DNA of 32,956 nt. It comes from Hansschlegelia zhihuaiae (GTDB lineage Bacteria; Pseudomonadota; Alphaproteobacteria; Rhizobiales; Methylopilaceae). Below, in pieces: positions 1 through 9,662 of this stretch. The number at the start of each line of letters is the position of its first letter. The stretch's first letter is position 1. The position numbers and the translations under genes are program-made. The stretch covers positions 278,302 to 311,257 of the forward strand of contig NZ_RYFI01000003.1 in the NCBI RefSeq assembly GCF_004103825.1, in the 5' to 3' direction. Under the pieces are notes generated by a model. That model was not told where the DNA came from. It saw only the letters and a list, made by a program, of their open reading frames with translations, and searched no databases.

Positions 1-626
1 CGGGCTTCCCGCATCCCGGCCACACCGAATATCTCGGCGCGCTTTCTGAGAACCTCTGGGGAAACCCCGTCCGCGCAGTCATGCTGCTCTGGGCGGAGGA
101 GATCGCGGTCGTCCCCGTCACGGTCCATGTGCCGCTCGCCAAAGCCTGCGCCACGCTCACCGAAGACGACATCGTGGCGACCGGCCGGATCGTCGCCCGC
201 GACCTCTGCCGGCGCTTCCGGATCGAGCGGCCGCGGCTTGCGATCGCGGGTCTCAACCCGCACGCCGGCGAGAACGGCGTGCTGGGCGACGAGGACGCAA
301 GCGTCATCGCGCCGGCCGTCGAGCGCCTGAAGGCCGAGGGGCTCGTCGTGACCGGGCCCCACCCGGCCGACACGATGTTCCATGCCGCCGCCCGCGCGCG
401 CTACGACGCGGCGCTCGCCATGTATCACGACCAGGCGCTGATCCCGGTGAAGACGCTCGCCTTCGACCGCGCGGTGAACGTCACGCTCGGCCTGCCCTTC
501 GTGCGGACCTCGCCCGACCACGGCACGGCCTTCGACATCGCGGGAACTGGCGCGGGAGATCCGTCCAGCCTGATGGCGGCGCTCGGCCTCGCGGCGCGGC
601 TGTCCCACGAACCCGTCATCGCGTGA
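1..626 (+). CDS. pdxA: 4-hydroxythreonine-4-phosphate dehydrogenase, C-terminal part (5' truncated by window)
   Basis: PdxA oxidises 4-phosphohydroxy-L-threonine in pyridoxal-phosphate synthesis (DXP-dependent route), in the cytoplasm as a metal-dependent dimer. The reading frame is open from base 3 at the left edge, so the start lies outside the window and about 208 residues are present. Visible family signatures are [11 protein letters not shown] near the left edge, the metal-site region [13 protein letters not shown], and [14 protein letters not shown] close to the C-terminus, which carry conserved His and Asp residues. The stop overlaps the GTG start of rsmA by 4 bases (GTGA), which suggests translational coupling. 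The pdxA-rsmA order is common in Proteobacteria, often downstream of lptD-surA. I see no damage. Confidence 0.95.
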   Translation, partial: GFPHPGHTEYLGALSENLWGNPVRAVMLLWAEEIAVVPVTVHVPLAKACATLTEDDIVATGRIVARDLCRRFRIERPRLAIAGLNPHAGENGVLGDEDASVIAPAVERLKAEGLVVTGPHPADTMFHAAARARYDAALAMYHDQALIPVKTLAFDRAVNVTLGLPFVRTSPDHGTAFDIAGTGAGDPSSLMAALGLAARLSHEPVIA

Positions 627-1468
627 GCCCGGTCGACGACCTGCCGCCGCTCCGCGAGGTCATCCAACGGCACGGGCTCGCGCCCAAGAAATCGCTCGGC
701 CAGAACTTCCTGCTCGATCTCAACCTCACCAGCCGGATCGCGCGCGCAAGCGGCCGGCTCGAAGGCGTCACGGTGATCGAGGTCGGGCCCGGTCCCGGCG
801 GGCTGACGCGGGCGCTGCTCGCGGAGGGGGCGGCGCGCGTCGTGGCGATCGAGAAGGATTCCCGCGCCATCGCGGCGCTCGGGGAGATCGCCGGGCGCTA
901 TCCGGGCCGCCTGGAGATCGTCGAGGGCGACGCGCTGTCGGTCGATATGAGAGCGCTGGCGGGCGACGGCCCGGCGCGGGTGGTCGCGAACCTCCCCTAC
1001 AACGTCGCGACGCCGCTCCTGACGGGCTGGGTCGCGACGGAGGCCTGGCCGCCCTGGTGGGACAGCCTGACGCTGATGTTCCAGCGCGAGGTCGCCGAGC
1101 GGATCGTGGCCCAGCCGGGCGACGAGGCCTATGGAAGGCTCGGCGTGCTGTGCGGCTGGCGCTGCGAGGCGAAGATCGCTTTCGACGTCGCCCGGCAGGC
1201 CTTCACGCCGCCGCCCAATGTGACGTCGTCGGTGGTGCGTCTCGTCCCACGGGCGGCGCCGCTCGCCTGCCCCGTCCGGGATCTCGAAATCGTGACGCAG
1301 GCGGCCTTCGGCCAGCGCCGGAAGATGCTGAGACAGAGCCTGAAGAGCCTCGGCGACCCGGCGGCCCTGCTTCAGGCCACAGGGATCGAACCGACCCGGC
1401 GGGCCGAGGAGATACCGGTCGAGGGTTTTGTGGCGCTCGCGAGGGCGCGGGCGGCGCTCAGCGCCTGA
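623..1468 (+). CDS. rsmA: 16S rRNA (adenine1518/1519-N6)-dimethyltransferase
   Basis: RsmA (KsgA) dimethylates two adjacent adenines in helix 45 of 16S rRNA late in small-subunit assembly. The 281-aa length is normal. Motifs in order are SLGQNFLLD near residue 27, the SAM-binding loop [10 protein letters not shown], and the adenine-pocket motif VVANLPYN. The C-terminus includes [12 protein letters not shown], typical of the family. The start is GTG at 623, within the stop of pdxA. An ATG start would lie well inside the conserved domain. The 3' end overlaps a convergent 48-aa gene on the minus strand by 11 bases, so no room is left for a separate terminator. Confidence 0.96.
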   Translation: MSPVDDLPPLREVIQRHGLAPKKSLGQNFLLDLNLTSRIARASGRLEGVTVIEVGPGPGGLTRALLAEGAARVVAIEKDSRAIAALGEIAGRYPGRLEIVEGDALSVDMRALAGDGPARVVANLPYNVATPLLTGWVATEAWPPWWDSLTLMFQREVAERIVAQPGDEAYGRLGVLCGWRCEAKIAFDVARQAFTPPPNVTSSVVRLVPRAAPLACPVRDLEIVTQAAFGQRRKMLRQSLKSLGDPAALLQATGIEPTRRAEEIPVEGFVALARARAALSA

Positions 1469-1604
1469 CGTTTCGTGCAGCGCGGACCTTCACAAGGCGC
1501 GCTTCGGCGCGGCGATGCTGCATCTCGTGAAAAGCCATCACGGAGGCGCCGAAACCGAGCACCAGCAGAGGCGCGACGAAGAGCAGATAGGTCTCGACAG
1601 TCAT
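1458..1604 (-). CDS. 48-aa single-pass membrane protein, unknown function
   Basis: I do not recognise a named family. The protein is 48 aa: about four polar residues, then a hydrophobic segment at roughly residues 6-25, then a strongly basic tail ending in ARNVRR. That pattern predicts one membrane helix with the tail in the cytoplasm. The ATG overlaps the stop of the upstream 97-aa gene as ATGA, so its translation is probably coupled to that gene and to gmk. It is the last gene of the fabD-to-gmk run and converges on rsmA. The exact start-stop overlap is the main evidence that it is real; the protein itself is too short for a strong call. Confidence 0.6.
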   Translation of the reverse strand: MTVETYLLFVAPLLVLGFGASVMAFHEMQHRRAEARLVKVRAARNVRR

Positions 1605-1893
1605 GGCTTGAGCTTTCCCAGAACCCGTGTCGCCCAGTAATGTAGGACGAAGCCCGTCGAAAGCCAAACCATGGTCGCCAATAAAAGCCGACCGATCGAG
1701 GGCTGGATCCCGGCCGGCATGGTCCCGGCGAGCGCCGACGCCAGCGGGATGACGATCCCCGCGAGCACCGAGCCCGAGGCCAGCGCGTTCAGCAGCGTCG
1801 CGATCAGCTTGATGCGCTCGTTCTCGACGAGCCGCGCGGCCGCCAGTTCGCCGGCGTCCTCTTCGGTCTCCTCGCCGTCCTCGCTTCCACTCA

Positions 1894-1894
<1 letters not shown>
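1601..1894 (-). CDS. 97-aa two-helix membrane protein, unknown function
   Basis: The likely protein is 97 aa, starting at the ATG that overlaps the gmk stop by one base (TGATG). A longer open frame extends upstream inside gmk, but that part has no merit. The N-terminus (residues 2-20) is very acidic with a run of Glu and Asp. A stretch containing ENERIKLIATLLNALASGS leads into two hydrophobic segments, about residues 30-55 and 66-87. The C-terminus is short and basic (LGKLKP). Small two-helix proteins of this kind are found in alphaproteobacteria without an assigned role. The stop overlaps the start of the 48-aa gene, so the two are likely made together. Confidence 0.65.
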
Positions 1895-2559
<665 letters not shown>

Positions 2560-2562
2560 CGC

Positions 2563-3453
2563 CTACTCCACGTTCTGGACTTGCTCGCGGAACTGCTCGA
2601 CCACGGCCTTGAGCTCCAGGCCAATCGCGGTCAGCGCGCGGTCGTTGGACTTGGCGCAGAGCGTGTTCGACTCGCGGCCGAACTCCTGCGCGAGAAAATC
2701 GAGCCGGCGCCCGACCGGGCCGCCCTCGACGATCAGAGTGCGCGCCGCCTCGACATGCGCGGAAAGCCGGTCCAGCTCCTCCCGGACGTCCGCCTTGGTC
2801 GCGATCAGCGCCGCCTCTTGATGGAGCCGGTCGGGATCGAGCGCGATGGCGGTTCCGAGCAGCGCCGCCACCTGTTCGGAAAGTCGGGCCTTCACCGCCT
2901 CCGGCGATCTCGCCGGGCAGGCGTCGGCTTGGGCCGTCAGCCGCGCGATGTCGTCGAGCCGCTCGGCCAGCACCGCATTGAGCGCCGCGCCCTCGGCTTG
3001 GCGGGCGATCGCCAGTTGCTCGAGCGCGAGCGCGAAATCCGCGACGACCGCCTCGACGAGGGCCGCGCGCTCGTCGGCCGTCTCCTCGGGCTCGACGAAT
3101 TCCACCACGCCGCGCTGGGCGAGGATGGCGTCGACCGACGGGACGCCTGCGCCCGGCACGCGCTCCGCGATCGCCGCGGCTGCGGCGAGCACCGCCTGAA
3201 GCGCCGCCTCGTTGATCCGGACCTGAGCCTCGCTCGCCGGGCGCTCGAGCGTGAGGCTCGCCTGCACCGAGCCGCGCTTCAGCCTCGCCGGCACGGCGGA
3301 GCGCGCCGCCTGTTCGATCGCCTCGCATTGCGGCGGCACGCGCATCCGGACGTCGAGCCCCTTGGCGTTGACGCTCCTGAGCTCCCAGGCCCAGCGGGCC
3401 CGACCGAGCGCGCCGGAGGCCCGAGCGAATCCTGTCATGCTGGCGATCGGCAT
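2563..3453 (-). CDS. yicC: YicC family endoribonuclease-like protein
   Basis: The 296-aa protein matches the YicC family at both ends: it begins MPIASMTGFARASG and ends with the conserved QEFGRESNTLCAKSNDR segment and an acidic C-terminus. E. coli YicC has been described as an endoribonuclease acting on small RNAs; whether this one does the same is inferred from family membership. The central region is rich in Ala, Glu and Arg and is predicted to be helical. It lies 3 bases before gmk and 168 bases after mltG. That gap could contain its own promoter, but I could not identify one with confidence. Confidence 0.93.
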   Translation of the reverse strand: MPIASMTGFARASGALGRARWAWELRSVNAKGLDVRMRVPPQCEAIEQAARSAVPARLKRGSVQASLTLERPASEAQVRINEAALQAVLAAAAAIAERVPGAGVPSVDAILAQRGVVEFVEPEETADERAALVEAVVADFALALEQLAIARQAEGAALNAVLAERLDDIARLTAQADACPARSPEAVKARLSEQVAALLGTAIALDPDRLHQEAALIATKADVREELDRLSAHVEAARTLIVEGGPVGRRLDFLAQEFGRESNTLCAKSNDRALTAIGLELKAVVEQFREQVQNVE

Positions 3454-3621
3454 CGCGCGTGGGGCTCCGGCTCGGCCGCGGAGTCGCGGCGGGACCTGTT
3501 TTGAGCACAGCGGAGCCGCATGCGCGCGCCCAAATGTCCGTGGCGCACATTTCGACCGGCGGCGATGTGCGAAGGCGACAAATCGTGGAAAGCGTGGCCC
3601 GTCCCTAGCGTTTGGACAGCC

Positions 3622-4929
3622 CTATCGCTGTTCGCGCGGACGGCGACGGTCGTTGGCGGCGGGTTTCGGCGGGCTCGAACTGTTGGCGGCAGAGGGCGTC
3701 GGCGCTGGGGCGTTCGCGGTCTCGGCGCCTTCGTTCGAGGCCTCCGGCGTCTGCTCGTCGGGCGCCAGCCGGTCGGCCGGCACGCCGCGCGCCTTTTCGA
3801 TGCGTCGCCAATTCGCGACGTTGCGGTTGTGCTCGACGAGCGTCGGCGCGAAGGCGTGGCCGCCCGAGCCGTCGGCGACGAAATAGAGGTCCTTGGTCTT
3901 GGCGGGCCGCGCCGCGGCCTCGAGCGCGTCGCGGCCGGGATTTGCGATCGGCCCCGCCGGAAGGCCGGGCACGACATAGGTGTTGTACGGCGTCCTGGAC
4001 TGGATGTCGGCCCGGGTCAGGCTGCGGCCGAGCGTCCCCCGCCCGCCCACGAGCCCGTAGACGATCGTGGGATCGGACTGCAGCCGCATGCCGCGCGCGA
4101 GACGGTTCGCGAAAACGGCGGCGACGCGCGGCCGCTCCTCGGCGATCCCGGTCTCCTTCTCGACGAGCGAGGCGAGAGTGACGAGCTCGTCCACGCTCTT
4201 CAGCGTCGAGCCCGGATCGCGCTCCCGCCAGACCCGCTCGACCACCTCCTCGCGGTGCTGGCGCATCCGCGCGATCAGCTTCTCGCGCGAGTCGCCGCGG
4301 GTGAACTTGTAGGTCTCGGGGAGCAGCGCGCCTTCCGGCGGCGCCTCCTTGATCTCGCCCGTGAGCAGCGGCTGGTCGCGAAGCCGCTCGACGATCTGGA
4401 GGCTCGTGAGGCCTTCCGGAACCGTGAAGGCGTGCTCGATCGATTTGCCCGAGACGATGATCTCCATCGCCTCGCGCATGCTCACCTTCGCCGGAAAGGC
4501 GTATTCGCCGAAGCGGAGCTTGTCCTTCGCGCCATAGGCCGCGACGCCGAGCTTGAAGATGTTGGCGTCGTCGATCACGCCGGCGCGCGCCAGGCTGTCG
4601 GCGATCTCGGTGACGCCCTGGTTGCGCTGGACCATGACGGTCGTGTCGCGCTGGAGCGGCCCCGGCCGGTCAAAGACCGACTTGCCCCAATAGAGCGCGC
4701 CGCCGATGGCGAGCGTCGCAAGCGTGAGGAGCGTGAAGACGCCGCTGAGATAGCCGACCAGCGCGCCGTCGCGGCGTCGTTTGCGCGGCTTCGCCTCGCC
4801 CGCGCCCGTTTCGGCGGGCGCCGGCCCGCTCGGCGGAGCGGCCTCGGCCTCCGGCGCGTGGTCGAGACGATCGATCATGTCGTCGGGGCGCCTGTCGCCC
4901 GCGGCCGGCGCGGTCGGCTCGCTCGTCAC
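3622..4929 (-). CDS. mltG: Endolytic murein transglycosylase
   Basis: MltG cleaves nascent glycan strands and helps set peptidoglycan chain length, acting at the periplasmic face of the inner membrane. The 435-aa protein has a long charged cytoplasmic N-terminus (about 1-56, Pro/Ala/Glu-rich then KPRKRRR), a single membrane helix at about 57-80, a LysM-like region, and the YceG catalytic domain. The catalytic Glu is E257 in TLASLVEKETG, equivalent by motif to E218 of E. coli. Nearby ANRL and SDPTIVYG motifs are also conserved. The C-terminal tail after about residue 385 is Pro/Ala-rich low complexity. It follows fabF by 108 bases, the usual fabF-mltG order in alphaproteobacteria. Confidence 0.95.
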   Translation of the reverse strand: MTSEPTAPAAGDRRPDDMIDRLDHAPEAEAAPPSGPAPAETGAGEAKPRKRRRDGALVGYLSGVFTLLTLATLAIGGALYWGKSVFDRPGPLQRDTTVMVQRNQGVTEIADSLARAGVIDDANIFKLGVAAYGAKDKLRFGEYAFPAKVSMREAMEIIVSGKSIEHAFTVPEGLTSLQIVERLRDQPLLTGEIKEAPPEGALLPETYKFTRGDSREKLIARMRQHREEVVERVWRERDPGSTLKSVDELVTLASLVEKETGIAEERPRVAAVFANRLARGMRLQSDPTIVYGLVGGRGTLGRSLTRADIQSRTPYNTYVVPGLPAGPIANPGRDALEAAARPAKTKDLYFVADGSGGHAFAPTLVEHNRNVANWRRIEKARGVPADRLAPDEQTPEASNEGAETANAPAPTPSAANSSSPPKPAANDRRRPREQR

Positions 4930-5037
4930 GCTGTCTCCTCCCTCACGGGGACGTTAGGCGCGAAGCCCGCCCGCGATGTTTCGCGCACTTTAGCCGGGAA
5001 TGTGGCGAAAGCCGAAGCGGCCCCGATCAAGGCCCGA

Positions 5038-6303
5038 TCAGGCGTCGAAGCGCTTGAACACCAGCGAAGCGTTGGTGCCGCCGAAGCCGAAGGAATTCGA
5101 CAGGGCGTAGTCGATCGACATCTTCTTCGCCTTGTGGGGCACGAGATCGAGCGCCGTCTCGACCGAAGGCTCGTCGAGATTGCGGGTCGGCGGCGCGATC
5201 TGGTCGCGGATCGCAAGCAGCGAGAAGATCGCCTCGACCGCGCCGGCGGCGCCGAGCAGATGGCCGATCGCCGACTTCGTCGACGACATTGTGATCTTGC
5301 CGGCGGCGTTGCCGACAAGCCGGGTCACCGCGCCGAGCTCGATCTCGTCGCCGAGCGGCGTCGAGGTGCCGTGCGCGTTGATGTAGTCGACCTCGCTGGG
5401 CTCGATCCCGGCGCGCTTCAGCGCCGCCTTCATGCACCGATAGGCGCCATCGCCGTCCATCGCCGGCGCGGTGATGTGATAGGCGTCGCCCGACAGGCCG
5501 TAGCCCACGACCTCGCCGTAGATCTTGGCGCCGCGCGCCCTGGCGTGCTCGTACTCCTCGAGCACCACGACGCCTGCGCCTTCGCCCATCACGAAGCCGT
5601 CGCGATCCTTGTCATAGGGGCGCGAGGCGCGTTCCGGCTCGTCGTTGAAATTGGTCGACAGCGCCCGGCAGGCCACGAAGCCCGCGACCCCGAGGCGGCT
5701 GATCGGCGATTCGGTTCCTCCCGCCACCATCACGTCGGCGTCGCCGAGCGCGATCATGCGCGCCGCGTCCCCGATCGCGTGGGCGCCGGTCGAGCAGGCG
5801 GTGACGACGGCGTGGTTCGGACCTTTGAGCCCGTGCCTGATCGACACATGCCCGGACGCCAGGTTGATCAGCCGGCCCGGGATGAAGAACGGCGAGATGC
5901 GCCGCGGCCCCTTCTCCGCGAGCACGATCGCCGCGTCCTCGATGCCCTTCAGCCCGCCGATGCCGGAGCCGATCAGCACGCCGGTCGCGCAGCGGTCGTC
6001 CTCGGTCTCGGGCTTCCATCCCGAATCCGCCAACGCCTCGTCGGCGGCCGCGACGGCGTAAGTGATGAAGTCGTCGACCTTGCGCTGCTCCTTCGGCTCC
6101 ATCACGGCGTCGGGGTTGAACGTGCCGTTCGACCCGTCGCCGCGCGGAACGCTGCCCGCGACGCGCGCAGGCAAATCGTCGACCGGGAATTGATGGATGA
6201 TCGAGAGACCGCTCTCGCCGTCGATCAGCCGATCCCAGACGGTCGGGACATTGGCGCCGAGCGGACAGACGATTCCAAGGCCGGTGGCGACGACCCGCCT
6301 CAT
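5038..6303 (-). CDS. fabF: Beta-ketoacyl-ACP synthase II
   Basis: FabF condenses malonyl-ACP with the growing acyl chain in type II fatty-acid synthesis. The length of 421 aa is standard. The catalytic triad is visible: C170 in VVTACSTGAH, H311 in NAHGTSTPLGD and H348 in KSAIGHLLGA, with the conserved K343. The start MRRVVATGLG gives the normal family N-terminus, and no extension is needed. It is 61 bases downstream of acpP and 108 bases upstream of mltG on the same strand. I see nothing odd in the coding sequence. Confidence 0.97.
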   Translation of the reverse strand: MRRVVATGLGIVCPLGANVPTVWDRLIDGESGLSIIHQFPVDDLPARVAGSVPRGDGSNGTFNPDAVMEPKEQRKVDDFITYAVAAADEALADSGWKPETEDDRCATGVLIGSGIGGLKGIEDAAIVLAEKGPRRISPFFIPGRLINLASGHVSIRHGLKGPNHAVVTACSTGAHAIGDAARMIALGDADVMVAGGTESPISRLGVAGFVACRALSTNFNDEPERASRPYDKDRDGFVMGEGAGVVVLEEYEHARARGAKIYGEVVGYGLSGDAYHITAPAMDGDGAYRCMKAALKRAGIEPSEVDYINAHGTSTPLGDEIELGAVTRLVGNAAGKITMSSTKSAIGHLLGAAGAVEAIFSLLAIRDQIAPPTRNLDEPSVETALDLVPHKAKKMSIDYALSNSFGFGGTNASLVFKRFDA

Positions 6304-6364
6304 GAACCCGTCCTGTTCTGCCTGCCGTTTCGAAGCGTCATGCGTGCCGACCGTCGCGCGGCGA

Positions 6365-6607
6365 TCACGCCTGTGCGGCGTTCTTCTCGAGGAACTTGGT
6401 GGCGTCGCCGACCGTCAGGATGGTCTCGGCGGCGTCGTCCGGGATCTCGCAGCCGAACTCCTCCTCGAACGCCATCACGAGCTCGACCGTGTCGAGGCTG
6501 TCGGCGCCGAGATCGTCGATGAAGCTTGCGCTCTCTGTGACCTTGTCGGCGTCGACGCCGAGATGCTCGACCACGATCTTCTTCACCCGTTCGGCAATGT
6601 CGCTCAT
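6365..6607 (-). CDS. acpP: Acyl carrier protein
   Basis: AcpP carries acyl chains on a phosphopantetheine arm during fatty-acid synthesis. The real protein is 80 aa, starting [10 protein letters not shown]. The frame stays open upstream, but that extension is Arg/Pro-rich and not ACP-like. The start at 6607 is preceded by the purine-rich AGGGAAAGAGA, a clear ribosome-binding site. The attachment Ser is S37 in GADSLDTVE. The protein is strongly acidic, with [11 protein letters not shown] typical of helix III. It lies between fabG and fabF. The 257-base gap upstream of its ribosome-binding site probably holds a separate promoter, allowing the high expression usual for ACP. Confidence 0.97.
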   Translation of the reverse strand: MSDIAERVKKIVVEHLGVDADKVTESASFIDDLGADSLDTVELVMAFEEEFGCEIPDDAAETILTVGDATKFLEKNAAQA

Positions 6608-6870
6608 CGTTCTCTTTCCCTCGATTCTCGTTTTCGGAAGATCGCCTCGCCGGACCGTTCCGGTCCCGGCCAAGGCGTCCGGTTCGCGATTCCTCCGAAC
6701 GGGGCTATTTGGAGGCGGACGGCGTCCCGGGCAAACGCTTTTTCGACGAAGCCGCCGGTTATCCTTCGGGACGGCAGGCTCTCGGCTGGTCGCCATCCCC
6801 TGAAGGACGGCCGGGTTCGTACCATGTTAACCAGCCCCGCGCCAGACGCGCGCAGGGGCCCTGACCCGCG

Positions 6871-7608
6871 TCAAATCATGGCCATGCCGCCGTTCACATG
6901 CAGCGTCTGGCCGGTGACGTAAGCCGCCTCCTCGCTCGCGAGATAGACCGTCGCGGCCGCGACGTCGACGCCCGCGCCGAAGCGGCCGGCGGGGATGCGT
7001 TCGATCGCGCCCGCGCGCTGCTTCTCGTTGAGCGCGTCGGTCATCGGGCTCTCGATGAAGCCCGGCGCGACGCAGTTGACGGTGATGTTGCGGCTCGCGA
7101 CCTCATAGGCCAGCGACTTCGACATGCCGATCAGCCCGGCCTTCGAGGCCGCGTAGTTGCCCTGCCCCGGATTGCCCGTGACGCCGACCAGCGACGTGAT
7201 GCCGATCAGCCGTCCGTAGCGGCGCTTCATCATGCCCTTGAGCGCCGCCCGGTAGAGCCGGAATCCGGCCGCGAGGTTGACCGTGATGACGTCGGCCCAC
7301 TCCTCGTCCTTCATCCGCAGGAACAGATTGTCGCGGGTGACGCCGGCGTTGTGCACCAGAATGTCCAGCCCGCCCATGGCGGTCTCGGCCGCCCCGGGCA
7401 ACGCGTCGACGGCGGCGGCGTCCTTGAGGTCGGTCGGGAGCACATGGGCGTTGCCGCCGAGCTCGCTCGCGAGCGCATCCAGCGCCTCGCGGCGCGTGCC
7501 GGAGAGCGCGACGGTCGCGCCCTGCGCGTGCAGGGCCGCAGCTATCGCCTTGCCGATGCCGCCGGTCGCGCCGGTGACGAGCGCCTTGCGGCCGGAAAGA
7601 TCGAACAT
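6871..7608 (-). CDS. fabG: 3-oxoacyl-ACP reductase
   Basis: FabG is the NADPH-dependent reductase of the fatty-acid elongation cycle. The start chosen is the ATG at 7608, which has a GGAG ribosome-binding site about 7 bases upstream and gives the standard length of 245 aa. An upstream in-frame extension overlaps fabD and has no family resemblance. The SDR features are the cofactor loop TGATGGIG (12-19), HNAG near 87-90, and the catalytic S139, Y152 and K156 in NYAASK. The C-terminal part ends in VTGQTLHVNGG, also typical. It is 10 bases downstream of fabD, so the two are almost certainly cotranscribed. Confidence 0.97.
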   Translation of the reverse strand: MFDLSGRKALVTGATGGIGKAIAAALHAQGATVALSGTRREALDALASELGGNAHVLPTDLKDAAAVDALPGAAETAMGGLDILVHNAGVTRDNLFLRMKDEEWADVITVNLAAGFRLYRAALKGMMKRRYGRLIGITSLVGVTGNPGQGNYAASKAGLIGMSKSLAYEVASRNITVNCVAPGFIESPMTDALNEKQRAGAIERIPAGRFGAGVDVAAATVYLASEEAAYVTGQTLHVNGGMAMI

Positions 7609-7618
7609 CGGGGCTCCT

Positions 7619-8578
7619 TCAGCCTTGCGCCGGAAACGCGGCCTCGGCCTTAAGCCGCGCCACGTCGTCAGGCGCGCCGACCGACTCGCCCGAGGCCTCG
7701 GGCGCGATCCGCTTGACCAGACCGGCCAACACCTTGCCGGCGCCGATTTCAATGAACCGAGACACACCGGCGCCGGCCATGAAGGCCACCGACTCGCGCC
7801 AGCGCACCGCGCCCGTGACCTGTTCGACGAGCCGGGCCCGGATCGCCTCGGGCTCGGTGATCGGACCCGCGGTCACATTCGCGATAAGAGGCGCCTTGGG
7901 CGCGTGGATCTTCACATTCGCGAGTGCTTCGCGCATGACCTCCGCGGCCGGGCCCATCAGCGCGCAATGGAACGGCGCGGAGACCGGAAGCAGCATCGCG
8001 CGCTTCGCGCCGCGCGTCTTGGCGACGGCCATCGCGCGCTCGACCGCGGCCTTCGCCCCCGAGACCACGACCTGGCCGGGCGCGTTGTCGTTCGCGGCCT
8101 GGACGACCTCGCCCTGGGCCGCCTCCTCGGCGACCGCGCGGGCCGTCTCGATATCGAGTCCGAGCAGCGCGGCCATCGCGCCTTCGCCCACAGGCACCGC
8201 AGTCTGCATCGCCTTGCCGCGGGTCCTCAGCAGCTTCGCGGCGTCGGCGATCGAAAGGCTGCCCGCCGCGGCCAGCGCCGAATACTCGCCGAGCGAATGG
8301 CCCGCCACGAAGGCCGCGTGGCGGCCGACGTCGAGCCCGGTTTCAGACTGCAGCACGCGCAGCGCCGCGAGGCTCACCGCCATCAGCGCGGGCTGGGCGT
8401 TCGCGGTCAGCACGAGCTTGTCTTCCGGGCCTTCGAAGATCGTCTGCGACAGGCTCTCGCCAAGCGCCGCGTCGACCTCCTCGAAGACGGCGCGCGCGAC
8501 GGCGAACTGGTCCGCAAGCGCGCGGCCCATGCCGACCTGCTGGCTGCCCTGCCCCGGAAAGATCAATGCGATGCTCAA
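7619..8578 (-). CDS. fabD: Malonyl-CoA:ACP transacylase
   Basis: FabD transfers malonyl from CoA to ACP and so supplies the extender unit. The length of 319 aa is normal. It begins MSIALIFPGQGSQ, with the conserved PGQGSQ motif, has the nucleophile S95 in GHSLGEYS, and H204 in VSAPFHCALM. It is the first gene of the fabD-fabG-acpP-fabF run on the minus strand. A promoter-like TTGACA lies 60 bases upstream of its start. No sign of damage. Confidence 0.97.
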   Translation of the reverse strand: MSIALIFPGQGSQQVGMGRALADQFAVARAVFEEVDAALGESLSQTIFEGPEDKLVLTANAQPALMAVSLAALRVLQSETGLDVGRHAAFVAGHSLGEYSALAAAGSLSIADAAKLLRTRGKAMQTAVPVGEGAMAALLGLDIETARAVAEEAAQGEVVQAANDNAPGQVVVSGAKAAVERAMAVAKTRGAKRAMLLPVSAPFHCALMGPAAEVMREALANVKIHAPKAPLIANVTAGPITEPEAIRARLVEQVTGAVRWRESVAFMAGAGVSRFIEIGAGKVLAGLVKRIAPEASGESVGAPDDVARLKAEAAFPAQG

Positions 8579-8614
8579 TGCGCGCGCCTTGCGTCCTTAA
8601 GGATGACGCGGGAC

Positions 8615-8643
8615 GCAAAGCAGGCGGGCGCAGGCCATGTCAA
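8615..8643 (-). promoter_or_regulatory. Predicted sigma-70-type promoter for fabD
   Basis: On the minus strand a perfect -35 hexamer TTGACA (8643-8638) is followed after 17 bases by CTTTGC (8620-8615) as a weak -10. Transcription would start near 8608, about 30 bases before the fabD ATG. The strong -35 and correct spacing support it. The poor -10 is tolerable for alphaproteobacteria but lowers confidence. Confidence 0.5.
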
Positions 8644-8665
8644 GCGCGTGGCGTGCCCGACGGAG

Positions 8666-9475
8666 CTATTCGACGACCTCGTCGGTCCAGACCCGGAAGC
8701 TCTTCAACGTGTTTGGGCCGAACACGTTGGTCAGCGCGACGTCGGAGGCGTCGCGGCCGCGGCCCATGACGATGCGGCCGATGCGGGGGCGATTGTGGCG
8801 CGCGTCGAACGTGTGCCAGCGGCCGCCGAGATAGACCTCCATCCAGGCCGAGAAATCCATCGGCGCCGGATCCTTGGGCACGCCGATGTCGCCCAGATAG
8901 CCGGTCGCGTAGCGCGCCGGGATGTTCATGCAACGGCACAGGGTGATGGCGAGATGCGCGAAATCGCGGCAGACGCCCTGCCGCTCCTCATGCGTCTCCC
9001 ACGCCGATTTGGTGGGACGCGCATGCGCGTAGCCGAACGACACGCGCTCATGCACATAAGCGACGATCATCTGCACGCGCGCCCAGCCCATCGGGCCGTT
9101 CCCGAACAGCCGCCAGGCCTCCTCGGCCAAACGGTCGGTTTCGCAATAGCGGCTGCCGAGCAGATAGATCAGCGTGTCCTCGGGCAGCTCCTGAACGGCG
9201 TGCTGCGGGGCGTTCGGGGACACGACGTCGGGCTCGCCGCTGTCCGCCACCAGCGCGTCGGTGGTGAGCGTGAAGTCGCCGGCCGGCGCGGTCATACGGC
9301 TGCAGATGTTGCCGAAATCGTCGATATAGGTCGAGATCGGCGTGAACGGATACGCCGAGATCGTGTCGGGCGTCAGCAGGTCCTTCTCGCGGCTCGGATG
9401 CACGTTGAGCATCGCAAGCAGCGGGGTCGGCTGCGGGAAGGTGTGGACGATCTCGAAGCCGATGCGGATCTTCAT
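8666..9475 (-). CDS. Transglutaminase-like family protein, His of the triad replaced
   Basis: This is a 269-aa protein of the bacterial transglutaminase-like (COG1305-type) family. The start at 9475 (MKIRIGFEIVHTF) gives the usual N-terminal beta-rich domain; longer frames upstream are not family-like. The expected nucleophile is C169 in ERQGVCRDFAHL, and the Asp is D224 in WHTFDARHN. The triad His normally precedes AW in the HAWVEVY-type motif, but here the motif is DFSAWMEVYLGGRW, with S209 at that place. Relatives with SAW may be common in alphaproteobacteria, so loss of activity is not certain. Substrate and role are unknown. It is separated from fabD by 87 bases and lacks a strong ribosome-binding site. 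Confidence 0.85.
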   Translation of the reverse strand: MKIRIGFEIVHTFPQPTPLLAMLNVHPSREKDLLTPDTISAYPFTPISTYIDDFGNICSRMTAPAGDFTLTTDALVADSGEPDVVSPNAPQHAVQELPEDTLIYLLGSRYCETDRLAEEAWRLFGNGPMGWARVQMIVAYVHERVSFGYAHARPTKSAWETHEERQGVCRDFAHLAITLCRCMNIPARYATGYLGDIGVPKDPAPMDFSAWMEVYLGGRWHTFDARHNRPRIGRIVMGRGRDASDVALTNVFGPNTLKSFRVWTDEVVE

Positions 9476-9662
9476 TGGGACGGGCGCCGTTTTGCGGGGC
9501 GCGACGCCCTCCAGGGTGGACGGAACGCGGTGTGGGGCGGATGGTTGCGACAGCCTAGCACCGCGTTCCCCCGTCGCCGTTGGAACGACTTGTGGGACTG
9601 ACCTGCAAGTCCGGCGCCGCACCGACGCCCATGCCCGGCATTTTCGGAAAGCAGGAGCGCAG

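Noticed and set aside
3520-6522. Open frame of 1000 codons on the + strand across mltG and fabF
   Set aside because: It is antisense to two clear genes. Its Arg/Ala/Asp-rich composition is the usual artefact of GC-rich third positions.
6608-6796. N-terminal extension giving a 143-aa acyl carrier protein
   Set aside because: The added residues are Arg/Pro-rich, and the ATG at 6607 has a good ribosome-binding site and gives the standard 80-aa protein.
7277-9601. Open frame of 774 codons on the + strand across fabG, fabD and the transglutaminase-like gene
   Set aside because: Antisense shadow with low-complexity Arg/Ala/Gly/His content and no recognisable domain.
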